Below, one piece after another: positions 1-5,441 of a DNA stretch of 10,720 bases (the stretch's first letter is position 1; each line of letters opens with the position of its first letter). Position numbers and translations under genes: made by a program. The stretch comes from Mesorhizobium sp. (GTDB lineage Bacteria > Pseudomonadota > Alphaproteobacteria > Rhizobiales > Rhizobiaceae). The notes beneath the pieces are model-generated. The model did no database searches. It saw nothing but the letters and a program-made list of their open reading frames with translations, and was not told the origin of the DNA. The stretch covers positions 1 to 10,720 of the forward strand of contig JAEKLU010000248.1 of the NCBI GenBank assembly GCA_019509685.1, read 5' to 3'.

Positions 1-659
1 AAGGCGTGTTGATCGTGCTCGCCGCGCTTTTGATCCTCAACGAGGTCTGGCGCTCCTGGCAGACGCCGGCGCCGCTCGAGCAGCCCTGGGAAGGCCTTGC
101 GGTCAACGGCGTCGCCACCGTGATCAATGCCTTCTGGGCCTGGACGCTGATCCGTGCCGGCAGGGCCGAGAAGTCGCCGGCCCTGGTTGCCGACGGCAAC
201 CATATCATGACCGACGTCGTCACCTCGGTCGGCGTTTTCGGCGGCCTGGTCGGGGCAATCCTGACCGGGTGGCAGATCCTGGATCCGGCACTCGCGGTGA
301 TCGTTGCGCTCAACATCCTGTGGCAGGGCTGGCATGTCATCGGCTCGTCGATGAACGGCTTGATGGACCGCGCCGTCGATCAGCAGGAGCACATGCACAT
401 CCGCGATGTCATCTCGGCCAACTGCAAGGGCGCGCTGGAAGTGCATGATTTGAAGACCCGCATCGCCGGGCGCGCCACCTTCATCGAATTCCACCTGGTC
501 GTCGACGCCGACATGTCGGTCGGCGCCAGCCATGTCATCTGCGACCGCATCGAGGATGCGCTGAAAGCCGAGATCCCCTCGGTGCGCGTCACCATCCATG
601 TCGAGCCCGACGACGAGGCGAAGCTGCCGAAGGGCACGACGGCGGTGCCTTTCGCGTAA
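1..659 (+). CDS. Cation diffusion facilitator (CDF) metal efflux transporter, 3' part
   Basis: This is the C-terminal ~218 residues of a CDF-family transporter, which exports divalent metal ions such as Zn2+, Co2+, Fe2+ or Mn2+ in exchange for protons. The reading frame is open from base 3, so the gene begins before the window; the GTG at 6 is internal. What remains is the later membrane segments and the cytoplasmic dimerisation domain. The metal-site motif HxxxD is visible in GNHIMTDVVTSVGV (H66 and D70 counted from the GTG at 6). A further hydrophobic segment follows, then the cytoplasmic domain from about residue 125, with metal-ligand-type histidines in VHDLK, GASHVICD and TIHVEP. The metal cannot be named from this fragment. 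The last 71 bp are overlapped antisense by the extended vapC frame, and the gene converges with vapBC. Confidence 0.9.
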   Translation, partial: GVLIVLAALLILNEVWRSWQTPAPLEQPWEGLAVNGVATVINAFWAWTLIRAGRAEKSPALVADGNHIMTDVVTSVGVFGGLVGAILTGWQILDPALAVIVALNILWQGWHVIGSSMNGLMDRAVDQQEHMHIRDVISANCKGALEVHDLKTRIAGRATFIEFHLVVDADMSVGASHVICDRIEDALKAEIPSVRVTIHVEPDDEAKLPKGTTAVPFA

Positions 660-1071
660 GGCCATTACCACGTTTCGTCGACGAGACCCTTGATGCGCTC
701 AAATTCCCGCTGATGCGCTCAAATTCCCGCATATTGCGGGTTATCAGCGTGAGATTTCGAGCGCGTGCCTGCCCGCCGATCAATGCATCGTAGGGACCAA
801 TGGGGGTTCCCAATGTCGCAAGCCCTGCGCGTATTTCCCCGGCATGTCTCGCGTCGTCCCGGTCGAATTCAAGTACAGCGAATTGCAGAGCTTCAATCCG
901 TGCCAAGTTTTGAGCCCTTCGTTGGCTCTTTTCAGCCCCGTAATACAGCTCATGTACAACGATAGCCGATAGAGCAAAGTCCTTCGGCGCATGCCGTTTG
1001 AGCAGCCCCAAAAGACCTTCATCGCCCGCCATGATCGCTATGACGGCATTGGTGTCGAGCAGGTAGATCAC
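589..1071 (-). CDS. vapC: VapC-type PIN-domain ribonuclease toxin with frameshifted C-terminus
   Basis: PIN-domain toxin of a type II toxin-antitoxin pair; family members are Mg2+-dependent endoribonucleases that cut tRNA or rRNA. Acidic residues at the expected places are D6 (LLDTN), E41 (VVHELYYGAE) and D95 (GPYDALIGGQA), with N113 in the usual TRNMREFER segment. The start is GTG, overlapping the vapB stop by 4 bp (GTGA), which implies translational coupling. The oddity is the C-terminus. A 20-bp tandem duplication at 691-730 shifts the frame after I120. Removing one copy gives a 128-residue protein ending KGLVDETW with stop at 665-667, as family members do. As written, the frame runs on about 40 residues, antisense through the end of the CDF gene, to a stop at 589-591. 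The catalytic core is intact, but whether the product folds or is toxic is unknown. Confidence 0.88.
   Translation of the reverse strand: MIYLLDTNAVIAIMAGDEGLLGLLKRHAPKDFALSAIVVHELYYGAEKSQRRAQNLARIEALQFAVLEFDRDDARHAGEIRAGLATLGTPIGPYDALIGGQARARNLTLITRNMREFERISGNLSASRVSSTKRGNGLTRKAPPSCPSAASPRRRARHGW
691..730. repeat. Exact 20-bp tandem duplication inside vapC
   Basis: Two adjacent identical copies of tgatgcgctcaaattcccgc occupy 691-710 and 711-730. The bases flanking each copy differ, so the unit is exactly 20 bp. Twenty is not a multiple of three, so the second copy shifts the vapC frame. Deleting one copy restores a conventional VapC ending. This looks like a recent slippage or replication event. 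Confidence 0.97.
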
Positions 1072-1313
1072 TTGAAGAGATCATCCAAGGCAGGTCGATC
1101 CTGGCCATTCTGACCTTCAAGCGCCGCCTCGATGAAATCATCGTCAACTGGTCCGATCACTTGGTCGAGCCATGCCCAATCCTGCGCAAGGGGCTCCAAG
1201 ATGACGGTTTGCCCATGTCGACGGATCGAAACTTCGTCCGTTTCAAAACGAAATTCCTTGGGCAGGCGCACAGCCTGCGACCGGCCGGACCAAAACACCT
1301 TTGCTTTGTCCAT
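1068..1313 (-). CDS. vapB: VapB-type antitoxin (AbrB/SpoVT-like)
   Basis: An 81-residue antitoxin directly upstream of vapC. The N-terminal half has the swapped-hairpin AbrB/MazE-type DNA-binding signature: KVFWSGRSQAVRLPKEFRF, then a segment ending TVILEP. The C-terminal half (WAWLDQVIGPVDDDFIEAAL) is the part that in this family wraps around the PIN toxin and blocks its active site. The ATG at 1313 is preceded by a GAGG ribosome-binding site about 8 bases upstream. The stop overlaps the vapC GTG as GTGA. The operon probably represses itself: a palindrome surrounds the likely -10 element (see 1334-1353). The protein has the usual length and looks intact, unlike its partner toxin. Confidence 0.92.
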   Translation of the reverse strand: MDKAKVFWSGRSQAVRLPKEFRFETDEVSIRRHGQTVILEPLAQDWAWLDQVIGPVDDDFIEAALEGQNGQDRPALDDLFK

Positions 1314-1333
1314 ATGCTATCCTCAGATGAGAT

Positions 1334-1353
1334 ATGGCAAAGATATATGCCAT
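1334..1353. promoter_or_regulatory. Probable vapBC operator palindrome
   Basis: An inverted repeat ATGGCA-N8-TGCCAT has perfect 6-bp arms at 1334-1339 and 1348-1353. It lies 20 bp upstream of the vapB start, and its spacer contains the candidate -10 hexamer. VapB proteins bind such palindromes, with VapC as co-repressor, to autoregulate their operon. The position matches that role; binding itself is inferred. Confidence 0.6.
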
Positions 1354-1370
1354 CTTCGCGCCTGGAACAA
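1342..1370 (-). promoter_or_regulatory. Candidate vapBC promoter
   Basis: Read on the minus strand, TTGTTC (1370-1365) and TATATC (1347-1342) are separated by exactly 17 bases and sit about 30 bases before the vapB ATG. The -10 matches the sigma-70 consensus at 4 of 6 positions and the -35 at 3 of 6. The promoter begins inside the short gap after the exported-protein gene, which suggests vapBC is transcribed independently of it. Confidence 0.5.
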
Positions 1371-1377
1371 GAGCAGC

Positions 1378-2463
1378 TTACGGCGCGCAGGCCGACTGCG
1401 GCATCGGCTCCAGCCGATACACCTTGTCGTCCGACTTGGTCTTGCCATTCGCCGCCTTCGAGCAGAGATCGACCACCGCCACCGCATTGTTGGGGTTGGC
1501 CAGCATCATCGTACCGTTGGCGCCACGCTTCAGGTAAATCTCCTTCTGCGAGATATCGCAGGAAAAATTACTCATCTTCGCGCTTGCCGAGCAGCGCCAC
1601 TGATCGGCCTCGCCCTGGCAGGAATAAGTCTGCGTGACTTTGGCGCCCTTCTGCCTGGTCGTGACCGAAACGGCAATGTCGGCGCCGTCTGGCCAATTCG
1701 CCTTGTCGCCGTCGGCGGCGAAGGACGCCAGTTCGATCGGACCGCGGAAGACGCGGATCGATTGCGTCATCTGCTTCGGATGCGACTTCAGATGCGCGTC
1801 ATCGTAGTCGCGGCCGTAGCAGAAGGGCTGGTCGGGCTTCAGCCGCACACGCAGCGGGTCGCCGAGCGACGGGTCGATCGGATCGATGCGCGCGAACTCC
1901 GCCTTGCAGGTGTCGGCCGGCATTGGATCGAGCTTGAAATTGTCGTCCTCGCTACCCAGCTGCTGCCTGGCGTATTCCGCCTTGCTCATCGATTCCGACG
2001 CATCAGGATCGAGAAAAACGTCCGGCGACAGGCCGGAGAGCAGAAGCTTGCCCTTGTCGTCGACCTTCAGAGAGGCAAGCGAGCGGTCGCAATCCATGCC
2101 GCAGCCTATGCCGCTCGAAGGGTCGCTCGGATCGCTCTTGTGGCACCAACTGCTCGCCCATTCGGGCTTCTTGGCGCCGCGCACCATGGTGGTGAGGAAG
2201 CCGTTATAGGACGTGTCCTGGTTGGCGGTGGGGTCTTCGTTCGGCCGGCTGACCGGGTCATGGCCGTAGAAGAAGAAAATGCGCGCCACCTTCTGATGCG
2301 GATGCGCCTTGAGATGGGCGGCATCGTAGACGCGGCCGAAGCAGACATCCGCGCCGGTTGGGCTCAATTCGGGGAGATTGGGCGGCTGTTCGGCACGCGC
2401 TGCGCCGGCAAGTGCAAAAAGGGCGGCGCCAAACAGCGCACTCGTCATGGTCCTCGATGTCAT
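1378..2463 (-). CDS. Exported two-repeat Cys-containing protein of unknown function
   Basis: I do not recognise this family. The 361-residue protein has a clear Sec-type signal peptide (hydrophobic residues ~7-20, likely cleavage after ARA at 22-24), so it should be periplasmic or secreted. The mature part is an internal duplication. Unit 1 runs from C41 (CFGRVYDAAHLKAHPHQ) to C186 (DPMPADTC). Unit 2 runs from C215 (CYGRDYDDAHLKSHPKQ) to C359 (EPMPQSAC). The end cysteines are 145 and 144 residues apart. Each unit has further central cysteines (107, 121, 125; 282, 291, 302), so disulfides are likely. There is no enzyme motif or membrane segment after the signal. The ATG at 2463 has a strong GGAGGAGG ribosome-binding site. 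It is divergent from the DsrE-like gene and may share its control region. Confidence 0.82.
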   Translation of the reverse strand: MTSRTMTSALFGAALFALAGAARAEQPPNLPELSPTGADVCFGRVYDAAHLKAHPHQKVARIFFFYGHDPVSRPNEDPTANQDTSYNGFLTTMVRGAKKPEWASSWCHKSDPSDPSSGIGCGMDCDRSLASLKVDDKGKLLLSGLSPDVFLDPDASESMSKAEYARQQLGSEDDNFKLDPMPADTCKAEFARIDPIDPSLGDPLRVRLKPDQPFCYGRDYDDAHLKSHPKQMTQSIRVFRGPIELASFAADGDKANWPDGADIAVSVTTRQKGAKVTQTYSCQGEADQWRCSASAKMSNFSCDISQKEIYLKRGANGTMMLANPNNAVAVVDLCSKAANGKTKSDDKVYRLEPMPQSACAP

Positions 2464-2519
2464 GCGATCCTCCTCCCACCGACAGGACGACGATTATGCT
2501 AGTCTAGGAGCACGCCTTG

Positions 2520-2541
2520 GGCCACGCAAAATTGCGTGGCC
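2520..2541. promoter_or_regulatory. Dyad in the divergent intergenic region, candidate operator
   Basis: Perfect 10-bp arms GGCCACGCAA (2520-2529) and TTGCGTGGCC (2532-2541) are separated by two A bases. The dyad lies between the starts of the divergent exported-protein gene (2463) and the DsrE-like gene (2562), 20 bp before the latter's ATG. There is no T-run, so a terminator is unlikely. It could be an operator for one or both genes or a 5'-UTR hairpin. Confidence 0.5.
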
Positions 2542-2561
2542 GGCGAGCAAGGGAGGATGCA

Positions 2562-2996
2562 ATGCTGCGCCGTGACATTTTTCGCGCCGGTCTGGCGGGG
2601 GCGGCCGGCCTTTTCGGTCTCAGCCGTGCCAATGCGGCCGTAAGCAGCGAGAAGCCCAAGGTCGTCTATCACCTCAGCGATGCCGACAAGGTCAATTTCG
2701 TCCTCGGCAACATCAAGAACCACTATGAGGGTACCGGCGGCAATGTCGATATCGCGCTGGTCGTGCATGGACCCGCGCTTGCCGCCTTCAAAGCCAAGGC
2801 TGCGTCCGGCGCAACGTCGAGCCGGTTCGCCGGCCTCGTCCAGCAAGGGCTCGCACCGCAAGCCTGCGGCAACACCATGCACAGCATGGAGATCGCGTTG
2901 ACCGACCTTTTGTCCGGCTTTGCGGTTGCCGAGAAAGGCGGCGTCGTGAAACTCGCCGAGCTGCAGCACCAAGGCTATGTCTATCTTAGGCCTTAA
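2562..2996 (+). CDS. DsrE-like protein with Tat-type signal
   Basis: A 144-residue protein of the DsrE/DsrF-like fold, a family linked to sulfur-relay chemistry, though exported members have no settled function. Residues 1-26 look like a twin-arginine signal (LRRDIFRAGLAGAAGLFGL, then ANA|A at 23-26). The mature part starts with a VVYHLSD strand and contains DIALVVHGPAL, and the family's conserved Cys is C102 in QACGNTM. The ATG at 2562 was chosen because GGGAGG sits five bases upstream and the signal peptide starts there; an upstream in-frame extension to 2517 has no such support. The twin-Arg motif is imperfect, because the hydrophobic residues after RR are shifted compared with the classic SRRxFLK. 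A short-chain dehydrogenase gene starts 68 bp downstream on the same strand. Confidence 0.82.
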   Translation: MLRRDIFRAGLAGAAGLFGLSRANAAVSSEKPKVVYHLSDADKVNFVLGNIKNHYEGTGGNVDIALVVHGPALAAFKAKAASGATSSRFAGLVQQGLAPQACGNTMHSMEIALTDLLSGFAVAEKGGVVKLAELQHQGYVYLRP

Positions 2997-3064
2997 GCCG
3001 CGGCGGGCTTGAACGCCGGGCCTGCAATGGCCTACGAAGGACGACAGTGCGGAGGCCAGCCCAT

Positions 3065-3838
3065 ATGACGACACTTGTCATTCCAGACCTTGCCGGCAAG
3101 GCGGTGCTGGTCACCGGCGCCTCGACCGGCATCGGCGCGGCTCTGGCATTGGCCTATGCCAAACAGAAATGCCGTGTCGCGTTGCATTACAATTCCAGTC
3201 GCGAAGCCGCAGAAAACCTCGCCAAAAGCATCCGCGACGACGGCGGCGACGTGTTCCTGACAAAGGGCGACTTTTCGATAGCCGCCGATGTCGAGCGCGT
3301 CGTCGAAGAGAGCGCTGAGCATTTCGGCCGGCTCGACGGTCTGGTCAACAATGCCGGCGGCATGCTTGGCCGCGTCGCCTATGCCGACCAGACCGAAGCG
3401 CATTACGACGCCGTGATGGACCTTAACGCCCGCTCGGTGCTGACGGCCTCGCGCAAGGCGATCCCGTGGCTGAAGCGCCAGGGCGGCTTCATCATCAACA
3501 CGTCTTCGATCGCCGCGCGCAACGGCGCCGGCGGCGGCGCCGGCCTCTACGGCTCGTCCAAGGCCTTCATCTCCAACGTGACGCGCGGCCTGGCCAAGGA
3601 ATTGATCGGCTTCGGCATCCGCGTCAACGCGGTGGCGCCAGGCACCATCCTGACACCCTTCCATGAGCGCTATTCGTCCGCGGAGCAGGTCAAGGCGATG
3701 GTCGCGACCATTCCGCAAGGCCGTGCCGGAACGCCGCAGGATTGTGTCGGCGCCTATCTGTTCCTGTCATCCGACGTTTTGAGCGGCTACATCATCGGCC
3801 AGGTGATCGAGGTCAATGGCGGCCAGTTGATGCAATGA
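3065..3838 (+). CDS. Short-chain dehydrogenase/reductase (SDR) oxidoreductase
   Basis: Classical SDR of 257 residues, an NAD(P)H-dependent oxidoreductase of the cytoplasm. The cofactor-binding glycine motif is TGASTGIG (17-24). The structural motif NNAG is at 95-98. The active site shows N121, S147/S148, Y162 and K166 (LYGSSK), and the C-terminus has the usual RVNAVAPG and GQVIEVNGG segments. The length is normal for the family and nothing is missing. An Asn-Ser-Ser-Arg stretch after the second beta strand (HYNSSREAA) may favour NADPH, but this is inference. The ATG at 3065 has GGAGG nine bases upstream; a GTG at 3047 is the alternative start. The substrate cannot be read from sequence. The next gene, an ABM-domain protein 52 bp downstream, is probably co-transcribed. 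Confidence 0.92.
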   Translation: MTTLVIPDLAGKAVLVTGASTGIGAALALAYAKQKCRVALHYNSSREAAENLAKSIRDDGGDVFLTKGDFSIAADVERVVEESAEHFGRLDGLVNNAGGMLGRVAYADQTEAHYDAVMDLNARSVLTASRKAIPWLKRQGGFIINTSSIAARNGAGGGAGLYGSSKAFISNVTRGLAKELIGFGIRVNAVAPGTILTPFHERYSSAEQVKAMVATIPQGRAGTPQDCVGAYLFLSSDVLSGYIIGQVIEVNGGQLMQ

Positions 3839-3890
3839 GCCACCGACTGCATACTGGGCAGCGCGTGCAACCTCGAGGGAGAGCAAGGGA

Positions 3891-4202
3891 ATGTACGGAC
3901 TGATCGGCAAGATGCGGGCGGCGCGCGGGCAGCGCGATGCGGTCATGGACGTATTGCGCGAAAGCACCGGCGCGCTGCCCGGTTGCCTGAGCTACATCAT
4001 CGCCACCGACCCGGTCGATGCCGACGCGATCTGGGTGACCGAGGTGTGGACCGACCAGGTCAGCCACAAGGCCTCGTTGCAATTGCCGGAGGTCCAGGCC
4101 GCGATCGCCAAGGCGCGCCCCTTCATCGCCGGCTTCGAATTCCAGGTCGAAACCCATCCGGTCAGCGGTTTTGGCCTGCCTGCGTCCGAAAAGGCCGGCT
4201 GA
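3891..4202 (+). CDS. Antibiotic biosynthesis monooxygenase (ABM)-domain protein
   Basis: A 103-residue ferredoxin-like alpha/beta barrel protein of the ABM family, to which the quinol monooxygenase YgiN belongs. Supporting features are the N-terminal strand MYGLIGKMRAARGQRDAV, the PGCLSYIIATDP strand-turn, the aromatic IWVTEVWTDQVSHKASLQ segment and the helix PEVQAAIAKARPFIAGF. Members are cofactor-free oxygenases or non-catalytic dimers, so a quinone- or aromatic-directed role is only possible. A purine-rich GGGAGAGCAAGGGA lies just before the ATG. It follows the SDR gene closely, and the pair may act on one substrate. The C-terminal GFGLPASEKAG is likely unstructured. Confidence 0.85.
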   Translation: MYGLIGKMRAARGQRDAVMDVLRESTGALPGCLSYIIATDPVDADAIWVTEVWTDQVSHKASLQLPEVQAAIAKARPFIAGFEFQVETHPVSGFGLPASEKAG

Positions 4203-4242
4203 CGCTGGGAGGCGCCCTCTGTCGTCTGTTTGGAGCACTTTG

Positions 4243-4404
4243 ATGCGGACCGTAAGCATCCAGCATGCCAAGGCGATCTATCGCGTCTTGTAGACCAAGC
4301 CGCCAACGGTGAGCCGTTTGTCATCACCAAGCCAGGTAGACCGTTGGTCAAGGTCGTGCCTATCGACCAACCTGCCGCTCCACAAATGCGACGGATAGCA
4401 GCTA
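4243..4404 (+). pseudogene. Frameshifted, truncated Phd/YefM-type antitoxin remnant
   Basis: The ATG at 4243, with GGAG seven bases upstream, begins MRTVSIQHAK, the usual start of Phd-type antitoxins. The frame then hits TAG at 4291-4293. From about 4275 the next frame carries on the same protein: DLSRLVDQAANGEPFVITK, then GRPLVKVVPIDQPAAPQMRRI. One missing base near 4273-4275 explains the break. Family resemblance ends near 4400, before the C-terminal region that binds the toxin, and coincides with the 3' end of the LysR gene. No toxin gene follows. This is a dead fragment of a toxin-antitoxin locus, probably left after a deletion. It also accounts for most of the 199-bp gap between the ABM gene and the LysR gene. 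Confidence 0.8.
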
Positions 4405-5292
4405 TGCAGCGCTCCCTGCGAGCCGCTCCGGAAGGAAGTCGACGAAGACGCGGACCTTGGGCGAGAGATGGCGATTGGATGGCCATAGCATCCGGAACTG
4501 GCCGCGGCCGTCGACATGGTCGTCAAGCACGCTGTGCAGCTTTCCCTCGTTGAGCGCGTCGCGCACCAGGAAATCGGGCATGCAAGCGATGCCGAGGCCG
4601 GCAATCGTGGCGCCCTTCAACGCCTCCATATTGTTGCAGGTCAGCATCGAGCGTATCTGCGGTTCGGCGCTTCCGGTGATGAATGGCCAGTGGAGCAGCC
4701 TGCCGCTGTTGAGGAAGCGGAAGTGTATGCCGAAATGCCGCCCCAGATCCGCCGGCGTGTCGGGCGTGCCGTGGCGATCGAGATAGGAAGGCGCCGCGCA
4801 CAGCAGCATCCGAAAGGGCGCAACGGGCCTCGACACCAATCGCGAATCGGGCAGCTCACCGCTCCGGATCGCCACATCGATACCCTCTTCGATGACGTCG
4901 ACGATGCGGTCGTTGAAATCGAGGTCGAGCTCTATCTCCGGATAGCGCGCCATGAATTCCGACAGCACCGGCAAAAGCAGATGATAGGTGACGATCGGCG
5001 CCGTGACGCGAAGCCGCCCGCGCGGCGTCTCACGCGTACGCGACAGCATCGCCTCGGCATCGTCGATGTCGTCGAGGATGCGCTTTACGCGCTCGTTGAA
5101 CAGTAGCCCCTCCTCGGTGAGGCTGATGCGCCGCGTGCTGCGCTGCAGGAGCCGCACGCCCAGTTCCTGCTCCAGCCGGGCCACGCTCTTGCCGACCGCG
5201 GAAGCGGAGATCCCGATCGCCCGGCCGGCCGTGACAAAACTGCCGTGTTCGGCGGTGCGGGCGAAAGCCAGAAGGCCGTTGAGACGATCCAT
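4402..5292 (-). CDS. LysR-family transcriptional regulator
   Basis: A 296-residue LysR-type regulator of normal length. The N-terminal winged helix-turn-helix (residues ~1-60) has the typical run FARTAEHGSFVTAGRAIG, then SASAVGKSVARLEQELGVRLLQRSTRRISLTEEG. A linker helix leads to the periplasmic-binding-protein-like effector domain from about residue 90 (GRLRVTAP... to the C-terminus), with the usual GIDVAIRSGELPDSRLVSRPV segment. The protein belongs to the CrgA-like branch that often sits next to oxidoreductase or efflux genes. It is divergent from the MFS exporter gene with a 149-bp gap, so it most likely controls that exporter in response to a ligand that I cannot identify. Its 3' end abuts the antitoxin remnant. 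Confidence 0.94.
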   Translation of the reverse strand: MDRLNGLLAFARTAEHGSFVTAGRAIGISASAVGKSVARLEQELGVRLLQRSTRRISLTEEGLLFNERVKRILDDIDDAEAMLSRTRETPRGRLRVTAPIVTYHLLLPVLSEFMARYPEIELDLDFNDRIVDVIEEGIDVAIRSGELPDSRLVSRPVAPFRMLLCAAPSYLDRHGTPDTPADLGRHFGIHFRFLNSGRLLHWPFITGSAEPQIRSMLTCNNMEALKGATIAGLGIACMPDFLVRDALNEGKLHSVLDDHVDGRGQFRMLWPSNRHLSPKVRVFVDFLPERLAGSAA

Positions 5293-5441
5293 GGCGCGAA
5301 CCTATTCGAGCATTCCTCTCCGGTATGAACGGAGATCTAATACCATTTTGCCGGAACTGTCGCCAACCTATGTTGCCGCTGTAACCACCCATGCCCGACC
5401 AACCGGCACGTCGGCACGCTGCCGCAGATAGGTAAGAATCC
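5293..5441. promoter_or_regulatory. Divergent LysR/MFS control region
   Basis: This 149-bp gap must hold the promoters of both divergent genes. I see an inverted repeat TCTCCG-N7-CGGAGA at 5317-5335. On the minus strand, TTGGCG (5366-5361) and TATTAG (5342-5337) are 18 bases apart, a weak candidate promoter for the regulator whose start point would fall on the repeat. LysR regulators commonly bind such dyads to repress themselves and activate the divergent gene. No textbook T-N11-A box centred on this repeat is evident. Confidence 0.4.

Noticed and set aside
691..730. CRISPR-like or insertion-site repeat
   Set aside because: Only two directly abutting copies with no spacer, no inverted ends and no transposase nearby; a simple tandem duplication fits.
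1132..2502. Long open frame (456 codons) on the plus strand
   Set aside because: It is antisense to the exported two-repeat protein and vapB, is rich in Arg and Leu without domain-like segments, and has no ribosome-binding site. The opposite strand has a signal peptide, internal repeat and strong ribosome-binding site.
3001..3018. Possible terminator CGGCG-N8-CGCCG after the DsrE-like gene
   Set aside because: Only a 5-bp stem with no T-run, likely by chance at this GC content.
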